A stretch of 64,000 bases of DNA. Source: Tamarix chinensis. Taxonomy: Eukaryota > Streptophyta > Magnoliopsida > Caryophyllales > Tamaricaceae. This document shows, in pieces, positions 23,618-36,412 of this stretch (positions within the stretch are counted from its first letter, which is position 1; each line of letters opens with the position of its first letter). Location: assembly GCA_030549775.1 (NCBI GenBank), contig CM060175.1, positions 29,964,762-30,028,761 on the forward strand. Direction: 5' to 3'. The notes under the pieces were generated by a model. The model saw only the letters and a list, made by a program, of their open reading frames with translations. It ran no database searches and was not told the DNA's origin. Both the position numbers and the translations under genes were made by a program.

Positions 23618-25421
23618 TGTCTATGATAACTTGTGGTTTTTATTATTAGTAAGTCTAGCTCCACCCTTTGATTATTATTATTGTTATCATTTGTCTATGA
23701 TGATATAGATTTATTTAGTGATTTTTTACTTGTTTATAGACTAGCTAAAACATTGTCTTGTGTAGATAGTTTGTATACGTTTAATTTTTTTTACTTTTTT
23801 ATGTTGGCTTCTTTATTTAATTATGTTTTAATTGCTCTTAAATTTCAATTTAGTTGTGTAAATTTAGCCTAGCTTGTTTGGTGTATTATGTAATATTTGG
23901 AGTGAAGAAGATTTTGCCGGAATATGGTAGGTGGACAATTTGTTTGTTTCTTTAAATTGTATACATTTAGATATTGATAATTATAGGGGCTTAGTTTACA
24001 AACTATTTCTCATGTGTTCCCACAATTTTTCGTTTGCCTTAATTTCTTCATTATTAATATGCATTTTTTTATTATTGAATCTAAGTATTGCTAAACGCTA
24101 TAGTAGAAAATATAAGTTCACTTATGGTCAAGTGTTCATTTTTGGTTTATTGTTTTTGTATTTGGCTTATTATTTTTTCCATTATAAATAAATTCACCAT
24201 CTTTGCTAAAAATTATAAGTTGGTTTTTAGCATATTGACCACATTGAATAAGTTTTTGTCTTTTACATTATTTTAAATTTATTTTTTAATAATCTTATTT
24301 TATGTGTGGGCGGGCGTGCGTGAGTTTCTACATTTGTTGTGTAGTTTCTTGAATAATTTTATTGGTATATTTTTTTTATCAACATATATATTGATATAAT
24401 TTGTGTATTATCCTTCGTACACATGTATGTGTGGCTAAGTTTTTATTTTATTTTATTTTTTTATTATTATATAATTAATTTTGATACGGTCATGATTATT
24501 ATTATTGTAAGTGTACAGTGATTTATATTCGAAGGGATATTGTTTTATTAGGATGGACAGGGATATAAATATCTTGTAGTTTTATAGTTTAAAAAGGATG
24601 TAATTTTAATATTAAAATAAAATATGCTCTATAGGGTGTGAATTTCTCTATTATTTCACATAGCCACTTTGTTTGGAGTGGTCATTGGTGGTGGTGTGAA
24701 TTTCTATATTGTTTCACATAGTAAGTTTGTTTCCATTAGTTATTATTATTGTTGTTGCCATTGGTGCTTATCGTAACGTGTGGTTTTGATTATTAGCTGT
24801 GTAGATATACATAGTGATTTATTTATTTTTATTTTTACTTGCTAAATCATATTACCTATATTGTAGATAAGTTTGGTATAATTTTAATATTTTTTCAGCT
24901 CATTTATCTCATTTCGTTTGTTTATTTATGGCTTAATTGCTTTTAAATTTGAACTTTGTTGTGTAAATTTAACGTTTGAAATTTGTGAAGTGAAGAGGAA
25001 TGAGGGTTTATAGGGACAAGACAGGATGGATGGTTGGTGTTACTTTAAATTATACACATTTGGATATTGATGATAGGGTATCCAATGAGACTCGAAATTG
25101 TACAATAAAGCTTATGTTATCATTAATTAATGACTCAGTTGTAATGTAAAATATTATAAATTTAAAAATTTACTAATGTTGAATAATTTAAAATGTTTTT
25201 TTAATTATGTTAACTAATCTAGGTGAATATAAAGTAATGCTAGCGCATGGTCGTAAACTCTTTTTTACAATAGAGATGTTCTTTGGGATTGGGATAAAGT
25301 TCTAGTTTGGGTGTTCGTTGTTTACCTATGTGTGTAAAATTACTCTCTTTTTTTTTCTTCAAATGATGCTACAACTTCTTCTTTTTTATTAGTTTAACTG
25401 TATCAAGACTTTACTTTGGTC

Positions 25422-25424
<3 letters not shown>

Positions 25425-25465
<41 letters not shown>
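25425..25465 (+). repeat. (ATT)n microsatellite
   Basis: About 40 bp of ATT repeats, at a related position in the next copy of the 2.35-kb unit. Confidence 0.9.
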
Positions 25466-25467
<2 letters not shown>

Positions 25468-26007
25468 AATAAATCAATTGATTATTATAAATCAATATAT
25501 ATATATATTTGGAGAAAGTTAGTTGGGATTATATATATTTTTTCCTACTATAAAGAAATTCATTATCTTTGATAAAAATCATAAGTTTTTTTAGCCTATT
25601 TACTACTTTGAATAAGCAAGCACACGGGTTTATGTACATGATTATGATGGCCCTATAAATAAATATAACCAACAAATGTTAATAGATAGTTTTATTAGTA
25701 GATGAATTATGCAATTAGGGAATAAATTTATTTTGGTTTTAATTATTGTAAGTGTACATTAATTTCATGTTTATAGTTATATTTTAAAAATGAGATAGAT
25801 TTAATATTAGTATAAAAACATTCTCTATAGGATGTAAATATTTATTGACTTGTTTGGAGTTATTTATTAAAAATAGGTATCCAAAATTATTATTTATTTT
25901 AGTAATTTATAAATTATTTTTTAAAATAAATAACTATTATGAATAACTATTTTTCATAAGTAGCTTTAAATATTTTTTCACATAGCAATTTGGATTTAAT
26001 CGACAAT

Positions 26008-26008
26008 T

Positions 26009-26041
<33 letters not shown>
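26008..26041 (+). repeat. (TTG)n microsatellite
   Basis: About eleven TTG units. Confidence 0.9.
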
Positions 26042-27731
26042 ATTGTTGCATGTTGTATGATAACTTGTGGTTTTGATTATTGTAAATATATATTCTTGAT
26101 TTATATTCTAGAAGGGATAGGTTTGTTATACGGAAGAATTTAGAGATATAAATATTTTGGGGTTTTAGTTATTGTAAGTGTATATTAATTTAATATTTAT
26201 TGCTATATATTAAAATGGAGATAGTTTTATTATTAGAATAAATTATGATCTAAGGATTTCTCTATTTTGGCAATTTGGTTTTTTGACAACGTTAATTTCG
26301 ACATATTTATTGTATGTCAAAAATAATAATGCTCAAGCTACATGAAAAGATAAGGGTTTAGAAGGATTTTTATTCTTTTAGTTTTAGATTTTTGTTTCAT
26401 ACAATAGTAGACATGAGTTTTTTTGTATTTATTAAGTTTGTGATGTTTGTTGTTAATTGGTACATTTATACATTCATAATTTACTTTAGTTTCCCTTCTC
26501 TTTCTATCTTTGTTAAGGTAAAATATCTAATTATATTTTAGCTACAAATATAATATGTGCAAAATGTGTTCATTGGACCTTTTATGCTATGGGGCAATAT
26601 GTTTATTTGTTACGTACAATTTATATGACCAATCCATTAAGTTACTCATACTATTAAACATGTAATTCTTCTCCTCTTTATACATTTTCTTCTTGGCTCT
26701 ATTTCTCATTCTTCTCTTTACATCTACTTACCATTGTCATCACATATTTTATTGCTTTTTAATGTTAATATTTTATAAAATTGTAATAGGAATGTAAGGG
26801 TTTATTCTCTTCGATTTATTATCCTGTATTATTTTATTATTTTTTTAATAAAAAATTTTAAGAATCGGGTAGATTAGCTTTGTTTTTTTAATAATATTTT
26901 AACTTTGCTAAAAATGCTAAATATGTACTATGTCCATGTCTTGTCCAACTTTATATTTTTGGTAAGCTAACTTATTTTGTCCGTGTGTTGTCTTCGTCTT
27001 CATATTGTACTATTGCTTATTGGTTTTGATATATGATTCATTATTTTGTTTAATAACACATACTTTACCTAGTAATTATATATTTGTTGTATATTTGTAT
27101 GTAATTTTTATATGTTTTGTATTTGAAATTATACAAAATAATTACTCATCCATCGCCTAATGTATTGATTTTTTTTTTATAAAGGAATTCAAACTTCTCA
27201 TTAACTTCTAAATATTAACATGAATCAAATAATTACTTGAGTTTTCAATCATCTTTTAGTTGTTTTTGTTCTTTCCATTTTATTATATTCTTTCATAGCC
27301 TCGATTTCTTTTATATCATTTTCTCTCTTCTTTGAATTAATTTGATTTTTATCCATATAAAGTCCACCATTGATTATTTCTAGTATTTTTAAAAAATCGA
27401 TTGAATATTACACTTTATTTAAGTTTGTAAAAAAAAAGGAAAATGATTTTTTTTAATTGTAAATTGTACTTAATTTAGAAACTATTTTTCTCATGTTAGG
27501 CCTTACACATTTAATTTTTTATTTGTCTTAATTTCTCATTATTGATATGCATTTGTTAATTTTTTTTCTTTTTTAATTTCTAAATTATTTTACTTTGGAT
27601 ATGAACCAATAGTTTCTTTCACTTTAAATATAAACTAGTTTTTATTTCTAGTCATATTGGTATATTTTTGTTATCAATATCTATATATATCTATATCTAT
27701 ATATGTCCATCCAGATTTGTTAAAGTTCTTT

Positions 27732-27880
27732 GGCTATATTTTTACTTTATTTTTGTATTATTATTATTATACATATAAAACTTTTCTATGGGCATAATTC
27801 ATATTTTTGGCTATATTTTTACTTTATTTTTTTATTATTATACATATAAAACTTTTCTATGGGCATAATTCATATTTTTG
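27732..27880 (+). repeat. 77-bp tandem duplication
   Basis: GGCTATATTTTTACTTTATT through CATATTTTTG occurs at 27,732 and 27,809. The inverted relative at about 33,300-33,390 has a single copy, so the duplication arose after those two segments separated, or one copy was lost there. Confidence 0.85.
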
Positions 27881-28084
27881 ATTATTATAAGTATACACTA
27901 ATCTTACGTTCATGGTTTATTTTTCAAGGGAAATAGTTTTATTATTTAGACATATTAGGTATGTTGTTACTTGTTCTCCTTTATATATATATGATTAGTA
28001 GTAGGTGTTATTTTTACATAATTTTGACATGTCCATTGAGTGCATATTATGACATACAATTAGTATTTTTTTATATTAGTTAAT

Positions 28085-29710
28085 TATTTATGATTATAAT
28101 TCATTGTATATTAATATTATTGTTGTTAAATAATTATTTATGATAACAATTATTCTTTTATATTGCTTATTGAATAATAATTAGAACTAATAATATTTTT
28201 ATTAATTATAACTAATAAGTATCATTTATATTATTCTTAAATATTTCCTTATCAATATAATAATTTTTTTTATAAATATTGTGATTAATAAATATTACTT
28301 GCATTGCTAGCTTATTTATATAATCATGAATAATATTATTTTATTAATTATTAATTTATAGTTGTAATTGTCATGATTTTTATAAAATTTCTACGTATAG
28401 TTATAATTAATATTTTGTTTATATTTATTAAATATTTATGATCATGATCAGTATTATTTTGATTTATTTATGAGTTTGTCATTACACTGAATGTTATTTT
28501 TATTAACTAATTATTTTTAATAGTTGTAGTAGGATAGGAAAAGACAGAAATAATTGATAGTAGTATAATAGTAGTAGCTACTTATGATAATTTTAAACAT
28601 GGGATATTTTGATAAGATTATTTTTATAAATTTTTTTTACATGCTTATAGATTTAATATTATTAAGTAAGTAATTGTTAATATACTTAAGAATAATATTA
28701 GTCTTGTCTATCATAATCAATATTTATAATAATTATAAATTAATAATTATGATCAATATTATTTCTCATTAAAATTAATATTATTTATATTATTATTACG
28801 ATCAATAATAATTTTTATAATTAAAAATTTGTAATTGTAATGAATACCTTTCTTATTAATTTACATTATGAAATTATATTTAATATTATTTGAATATATT
28901 TATTTTTTAAATTATGATTTATATTATTTTTAATACTTATTAATTAATTGTTACAATCACTAGTTATTATTTTAATTATAATTCATATTATTTTTTATCA
29001 ATTATTGTTAATAGTGTAAGCTAGTATTAGTATTATTATTATTAATTATTTCTTTATAAAACGTTTATAATTAAAATTAATAATACTTTTACGATCAACA
29101 TTTTTTTATGATTATGTTTAATATTATTCATATAAAATGTTTATCATTAAAATCAATAATACTTTTATTACTGAATTAATTGTAATTAATAATAAGCCTA
29201 CAGCAAAAAATATATATTTTTCTTTTTAATTATTTTGTCATTATACACCAATTACTTTTAATTATAACAATGATTTATATTATAATTATTTGTAATAATG
29301 GTTAATATTTTTAATAATTATTAAGTTGTCATTACAATCAATAGTTATTAATGTTAATTTATTATTTATAACTCTAAATAACATAATTTTTTTTATTATA
29401 AAATTACAATTATGTTTAAATTTTTTATTATAATTAACATTTTTTTGTTTGATTATGATTAATATTATTCATATAAACTAGTTATTTAAAATTAGCTTTA
29501 CTTGTATTGATTTATTTATTCATTTTTACATTAATTACATGACAATGAGATATGACACTTTCAACTTCCTCTCTAGGTATATATCTTCTATAAGCTTTCT
29601 ATGCACATTTCTTATAGAGATAAGACTCATTCTAATAGTAGTGTTTGTCATATAGGAGGAGCCTTTTTTGTTCATAAGTGTGGTGACATTACTCCACATG
29701 CTATTTGATT
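28085..29710 (+). repeat. Repeat B, copy 2
   Basis: A direct repeat of 17,327-18,985. The flank 27,690-28,084 is not in copy 1 but pairs in reverse complement with about 33,090-33,410. The right-arm inverted copy therefore derives from a B unit carrying this flank. Confidence 0.8.
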
Positions 29711-29720
29711 TCGATCTCAA
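29535..29720 (-). pseudogene. Possible coding fragment at the end of repeat B
   Basis: A minus-strand frame reads MWSNVTTLMNKKGSSYMTN, then RMSLISIRNVHRKLIED and YLERKLKVSYLIVM. The copy-1 partner (18,822-18,983) keeps the frame open with a few replacements such as R to G, L to F and I to T. It is more complex than the surrounding TAATTAT DNA. The family is not recognised. It could be a scrap of a transposon or gene, or a chance frame. Confidence 0.3.
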
Positions 29721-32611
29721 AAAATCTTATTTTGGCCATAATCCAACCTCTTAGTCTCAAAACTTTAAGCGAATTTGAAACCTTCACTCTAATAAATTGT
29801 AATTTATAAACCAAAATAAAAATCCACTAAACTTTTCACTAATCCTATCTATTTGTGGCTAATCTAAAATTATCTAAACTAATTTTCAATATTTTCCTTT
29901 CCCTTTTCTTTTCTTTTGTTGCCATTTACTCCATGCAACTTTCAATCTGCATCACTCATTACTCTCATCACTGCAACCACCATCAACCTTTCTTCTTTTT
30001 TCCTTTCCTCTATCCATGCCAATATGCACCACCATGATCTTATATTTATTTTGGTTTGGCTCGTGTTGAACTTTGTTAAATCTTTTGATATTGTATTTAT
30101 TTTTTATATAGCTAGTAAAACAAAAGAAAATTTATAAATGTAAAAATGGAGGTTTTACGGTAAAGAATAGAAAACAAAGCAATATAGCATCCTTTTAAGG
30201 CATGATTTCAACATTTGACAGTTTCAAAGACAACACTTAAATGTATTTAAAATGCACTTTTTTGGCAATAAAATTATTTACTTACCAATAACAATAATGG
30301 ATGGTTTTGACTATTTTCACGAATTAGTGTGTGTTTAGCAATGGTATTATTATCTACATTATTGCTTCACACAGATTCCATTTGTCTTTTATTTTTATAA
30401 CCTTATTCTCCTACCCAACTGCATATTATTACACTAGGTCCCATTATTAATAAAAAATATTATTAATTATAACTATTATACCCGCATTAATTACTCACCG
30501 CTCACTTCTCTTATCTTCTTCTACCTAACTATAATTATTAATCATAATTAATAAAAAATATTATTATTCTTAAATATAATTCTTAATAAATTTGGTATTA
30601 ATCGTAATAATAAATAATTAATAAATACCCAAAAAAGTACAATCATACATAGGAAATTTATAAAAATCATATAAATTATAACTATAAATTAATAGAAATA
30701 TTATTATTATTATAAATGATTTGCGAGCCAAACATGAAGTGTGGGTACTAATGATATTACTAAGGTAATATGAAGCGTGGATATTTTGATTTGAAGCGAA
30801 AGCCGACGGAGGGGAGGGGGAGCGATCAAGCTCATAATTAAAGTGGCTCTTAGTTGTCTGTTGCTATTAATTGGTGTACAAATTAGATTCACTGCGATTT
30901 AGTTTTATTGGTAAATATATTATTTATTATATGATTAATATAAATAAAATTACTATAAATATTGTGCATTATATTTAATAAATAAGAATAATACTAAATA
31001 ATATATATTAGTTCACAAACATACTATGAGTTTTAATTATAATTAAATAAGAAATATATATAATATCAACTGTCATAAATAATTGCAAAAACACTAATAA
31101 TGATAAAAACTAATAACACTAGCCAAAATTATAAATAATTAGTTAATAAGAAAAATACTAATTGGAGTTTTGAGCAACAAATTAATAAGAATAATATTTG
31201 TTATAACTATAATTTAATAATTAATTAAAACTAGTATTAATTATAATTATAAATAACTAATTAATCAGTACAAGTACTATTAATTTTAATGTTCATATTT
31301 TTACTTGTAATGAAATTAGTAATACAAAGAGTAAAACTTGAAATTATAATTAAGTAATAAACAACCATTAATATATATTATAATAAGAATAATAGTTATT
31401 ATAACTATAAATTTATAACGAAGAATATGTAGAAATAATTATATTTATAAATTTTAATTAATTTATACAAATAGTATTATATTCATTATAAATATATGTT
31501 TTATATGTATAGTACTAATAATCATAGAAATAATTATATTTAAAAATTTTAATTATCTATACAGATGATAATATTTGTTAAAATTTTTATTATATCAATA
31601 TTCTAAATTGTATTTATATAATGTTAAATTAATTAGAAGCAATAACTATTAGTTTTAATATGAAATTAATAATTATTCAAAAAGATTAATCATTATTAAA
31701 AGTAATTAATCAATGCAAAAAATAACATTTATTTAACTATAAATTTAAACTTAATAAAATATTATTAATCATAATTATATATAATTAACAAGTATAAATA
31801 ACAATAATTTTAATAATAGCTATATTTTATATAATAATGATGATGATCATAATTATAAATAATATTATTAAATATAATTAATAAGATGATCATATACATA
31901 ACTATTAATTATTATTTACCATTAAAATAATTAATAAAATATTATTAGTTTTAATGGCAATTAAATAATCAATACAACTAATATTAGTTAGAATTATTAA
32001 TAATTAATGCCTAACTTAAATATTAATCATAATTATAAATAATAAATAATGCAAATAATATTAATGATAATCAAAATTTAATTACGTATATGTCTTGGTA
32101 TGGGTTTTCTCAATAAGATACTTAAAAAATTTAATTACTAAGTTCACTACAGCTATTCCTAGGCATAATTTACACGCTTTGCATCCTCACATGTGAATCA
32201 AGCTATAATAAAGGAAAGTGAAAGAAGACCAGCAAAGTTGACCTTAGGAAATTTAGTTAAAGGCTTATTTTAACAGTAAAGCTGCTGCGCAATGGACTTT
32301 TTCTTTTACTGCATTTACATACTAGAATTTAAAATATTACGGTGCACATAATTATACACAACATATTTCAGCTTTCCTTCACATTTATAGTGAAGAATGC
32401 AATATTATTCGATCAATGACAGTCATTTCACAAACAGAAACAACACCAAAAAGAAAATGCGGTGTTTGGGGTCTGTCCATATAGGAAACTGAGCACATGA
32501 GACAGCAAAGGGTAACAATACCTATGATTTAGAGGGAGAAAAAATAAATAAAGGCTTCTTTGCTAGATTATTGACGGTGAGTTTAAAATCTGCTAGAAGA
32601 AGCAATTACCT
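29721..32611. other. Spacer DNA, no gene recognised
   Basis: From 29,721 to 30,600 the DNA is AT-rich, with a pyrimidine-rich patch near 29,880-30,030. From 30,620 to 32,090 it is TAATTAT-type sequence related in reverse orientation to repeat B (for example 30,640-30,715 against 28,310-28,390). From 32,090 to 32,611 about 520 bp look unique and slightly more complex. No frame over 80 codons is credible. Confidence 0.45.
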
Positions 32612-33090
32612 GCCAATAATTTCTCTCGTCTTTTCCTATCCTACTACAACTATTAAAAATAATTAGTTAACAAAAATAACATTCGGTGTAATGACAAACT
32701 CATAAATAAATCAAAATGAATATAAACAAAATATTTAATAAATATAAACAAAATATTAATTATAACTATACATAGAAAATTTATAAAAATCATGACAATT
32801 ACAACTATAAATTAATAATTAATAAAATAATATTATTCATGATTATATAAATGAGCTAGCAATGCAAATAATATTTATTTTATTGGTGAATATATAGTTT
32901 ACCTAATTAATATTTATAAAAAAAATTATTATATTGATAACAAAATATTTTAGAATAAATAAATGATACTTCTTAGTTATAATTAATAAAAATATTTTTA
33001 GTTCTAATTATGATTCAATAAGCAATATAAAAGAATAATTGTTATCATAAATAATTATTTAATAACAATAATATTAATATACAATGAATT
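32612..33090 (-). repeat. Inner continuation of right palindrome arm
   Basis: This is the reverse complement of 17,327-17,805. The same region, extended to about 33,410, is also the reverse complement of 27,690-28,555. It is therefore an inverted copy of repeat B plus its upstream flank. It marks the inner limit of the palindrome on the right side. Confidence 0.85.
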
Positions 33091-33745
33091 ATAATGAATT
33101 ATAATCATAAATAATTAACTAATATAAAATACTAATTGTACGTCATAATATGCACTCAATGGACATGTCAAAATTATGTAAAAATAACACCAACTACTAA
33201 TCATATATACAAAAAAGAGAACAAGTAACAACATATGATTCGTCTAAATAATAAAACTATTTCCCTTGAAAAATAAACCATGAACTTACGATCAATGTAT
33301 ACTTATAATAATAAAAAATATGACTTATGCCCATAGAAAATTTTTATATGTATAACAATACAAAAATAAAGTAAAAATATAGCGAAAGAATTTTAACAAA
33401 CCTGGATGGACATTACACCAACAAAACCAAATAGCAAAATTGGAGTAACCATATAAATACAACATCAATCCACAAATAAAGCAATTCATTGCAAAGCATC
33501 ACACAACTTAGAAGGTCCAAGTTAGAGGTGCACAAGCTATCTCAAGCATAGATTAAGCTTTTGACTAAAATAGAAAAAACAATTGTCTTAATATAGACAG
33601 AAAAAGAAGATGACAGATGTATTGAAAATACTTGTATTAAATTTACTAATTAATAACTTATATTAATAAATAAATAGATTTATCAATGCAACACCAGTTA
33701 CAATGACCCCCCAAGATAAAAAAAAAAGCTAGCAACAGCACATAC

Positions 33746-34368
33746 CTCAAAGCCAAGTCGTATGAACTGATAATATTGTACAATATATGATTTGCACCTA
33801 CACCGTGAATAGACATATGATAATAGGTAAAACAATGGAGGTTAAAAATAGCATTGCTAAGATTCCCACTCAACTCATAGGAATAGAACATTCAAGTATC
33901 AATTTTTTTGTTTATGTGCAACTCAAAGCAAGTAATATTGTAAGGATAATCATATATACCTTTAGAGAAGTTGAGATTGAAAGTGGACTAATTAGGTCAC
34001 AAAAAATTGATGTGAAAAACAAGTTCGGAAGGCAGATCATCTTTGCTCCTCCAAACAACCCAACCGACACGCGAAAATTTCATTCAAGCTCCAAGTAAAG
34101 GAATGGAGCAATGAATCCACCACTAGTAGCATCAACATGAATTGGCGTGTCATATCCAGTTTCCTCGTTCTTCTTGGTGAGTGGGTCTTTAAAACGCTTA
34201 ACATCTTCAAACTCGCTTGTTAAGGTCCAACCTAGCGTCGCTGCAACACATGGTATTATCATCTACAAGTTCCACAGCTTTGTCTAGATCCATCACGTAG
34301 TATCTCTCACGCAAGTTCACTTCCTTGAGCTCCACCTCAAAGCGCCTCTCAAATTTCTCCTAACAAAC
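33746..34368 (-). pseudogene. GAD: Glutamate decarboxylase pseudogene fragment, inner right
   Basis: The same two GAD exon relics as at 3,389-3,992. Exon 1 is 33,960-34,368 and exon 2 is 33,746-33,797. This copy keeps the original frame through [14 protein letters not shown], where both outer copies have lost a base. It still carries the same TAG for Trp in VCWEKF, TGA for Trp in ELEWDF and TAG after the LGP segment, and it lacks the PLP-lysine block. Exon 2 has its own 1-bp loss. It therefore branched off before the outer pair arose. Its left-arm partner has been deleted. Confidence 0.93.
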
Positions 34369-35784
34369 CTATACATGGATGGATGCAAATATATAAAGCA
34401 ATTCAATACAGACCATTTGAGAAAGCCGTTAAGAGGAAATTAGATAGCATCTTCATCCTATCTCATACACTAATTTAGTGGATTTTCATCCACCCCTTGC
34501 TTTACATGTCGATATCTCAAGCCTTTCTTTTTTTTTTGTTCCATTTTTCTCCCACAAGGTCAAATATTTCTCCAATAACCAATACTTGTGAATGCCCCAA
34601 GGAAGTTTAAGTACTAATTAGGTGGATTAAAAATAAGTCTATTTCCTTGCCATCTTACGCCAAGAGTAGTTGAAAAGAATGTATACTAGATCATTCATAT
34701 GTTAAGCTATACCAAAGGAGGGCTAGTTTTTTTTAAGCCCCCCCCCAAAAGTTAAGATAGTCTAAACATGCATTCTGGTAATGTAAATAGCCAAGGCCAG
34801 CTTGTTAAAGGTTCAGGATTCCTTACACACATAGCCAAAAAACATTTGAGATTAGTTTTGAAAATAAAGCACCGTTAGATTAGAGGCTGCTCCCACAATC
34901 TCAATAAACTAGTTAAATCCTAAATAAATTATTTTGACCTTTTTTTAATGCTAAATTTATCTAACGAAAGATGACATAGTTCTTTTTCAACAAATGAATT
35001 ACTCATCTCAAACACGAAAAAGCAAATAGCATCATTGTCCAGCTCACAAAGGTTATTTTGTTTTCGTAGAAGCAGATGTGAAATATCTAATAACATGCAT
35101 TAAATTTTTTGGTAATACCATAGCATGCAAATTCTTAAATAAAAGAGCAGCTCACACAAAAAGAAATAAAAATTTTTCTACTGCCCTCCACACTTAAACT
35201 TTACATTATCCTCGATGCAAAACTAAAATGAAGGAGAAGAAAAATAAATATCATGTAATGTAATAGTCTGCCTCAGGCAATACCTAAAAATTTTAACCTC
35301 AACAACATCCATAAATAATATATAGGCAACAGGCGTACAAAGCAGGCTAATAACACAATCAGGTAATAAAAAGGGCAGTAAGTATAATTTCTTTAGGTTT
35401 GAAACTTAAATAACAAATGTGACTACAGGAAGAGGGAAAAAACTAAATAAGATAAAGAGTAGAAGAATTTAAATCTGGGTGTTTTTTTCTTCATGTGAAG
35501 AGATTTCAGTAGACAATATAATATGGTGTCAAGGGCAAACAAGGAACTGCCTTCTTCTTCTAAGTTTGATTCATTTCATGTGATGTGACTCATTTTTTTC
35601 AAAAACTCTAATACTAACCTTAACTCTTTTTTTTGGCCTACTATCAAGTATTCAAAAAACAAAAAATAAGAATGAAGAGATTTCAGTAGAAAATAAAATA
35701 AGGTGTCATTAGAAGCGAGGAACTAATAAATTGGGATTTTAATGATTATTATAATTAATAATAATCAAAGAAGAGTATATGCAA
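34369..35784. other. Upstream DNA of the inner GAD relic
   Basis: Reverse complement of 1,981-3,388. It contains a C10 run near 34,738. No exon is recognised. This interval is the part missing from the left inner arm. Confidence 0.5.
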
Positions 35785-36412
35785 TTTTCACGTAAAAAAT
35801 GCCACATTTGGTAAGTCTTAGGAAAACTAAAATTCCTCAAACAAAATAGTTATTTTCATATTTTAATCTAGTTAGTAATGACATTTTTTTTAGCTCAAAC
35901 AAAATTCCTCAATATTGATTTCTCAAAATTAATCAAATACTATCGTAGCAGATCTAGCCCCAATTCTATCTCCAAAAAATATATTGCCAATTCATTAATT
36001 TCATGCCTTTCACAAGAAATTACAACATTACAGATTCCAAAAAGTAGCATAAAATGAGAATAGGAAGCATTGTGTACCTCTTGGCATGCAACTATATAAG
36101 CTTCCAATATCGACAGCCATTAATCTTGGCATGAAATATGTAATGACTATAAAGCTCTTAGCAGCCTTTCCCTTCGCAGCAGATTGCATAACTGCCTCTT
36201 ATCATTTTGTGTGAACTTCCACCAATGGCTTGAATTCCATCTCCATCAACAACCATTAGAACCACCAGAACACCACTTGCTAGCTCGATTAATCTGCCTT
36301 TTGTAGTCCTCCATTCTTTCACTGACAACAGACTACTTATAGTTGGACCTTTCTCTCGCCTGCTGAGCATAGTTGGACCAATCCTTGCATGGCAAGGATG
36401 CACATGCATCAC
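35785..36412 (-). repeat. Repeat block A, inner right copy
   Basis: The mirror of 16,634-17,262. Its 84-codon minus-strand frame (36,158-36,412) shares K, R and I with the inner left copy at the sites where the outer copies have Q, S and M. Confidence 0.8.

Larger units (their letters stand above)
22726..27690 (+). repeat. Degenerate tandem AT-rich repeat region
   Basis: The phrase TATCCAATGAG-CTCGAA followed by TTAATTAATGACTCAG occurs at 22,726 and again at 25,076, about 2.35 kb apart. Other phrases recur in the same order, including AGATATAAATATCTTGT, GTAAGTGTACA and TTTGGGATT near each unit start. Some also recur at half-unit spacing, for example near 23,340, 24,550 and 26,140. The copies are diverged. 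Small frames at 23,681-23,872, 23,931-24,191 and 24,088-24,276 are hydrophobic by base composition and not credible genes. Confidence 0.6.

Noticed and set aside
23681..24276. Hydrophobic short frames resembling membrane proteins
   Set aside because: They are rich in F, L, I and Y because the DNA is T-rich. They overlap each other in different frames and lie in degenerate tandem repeat.
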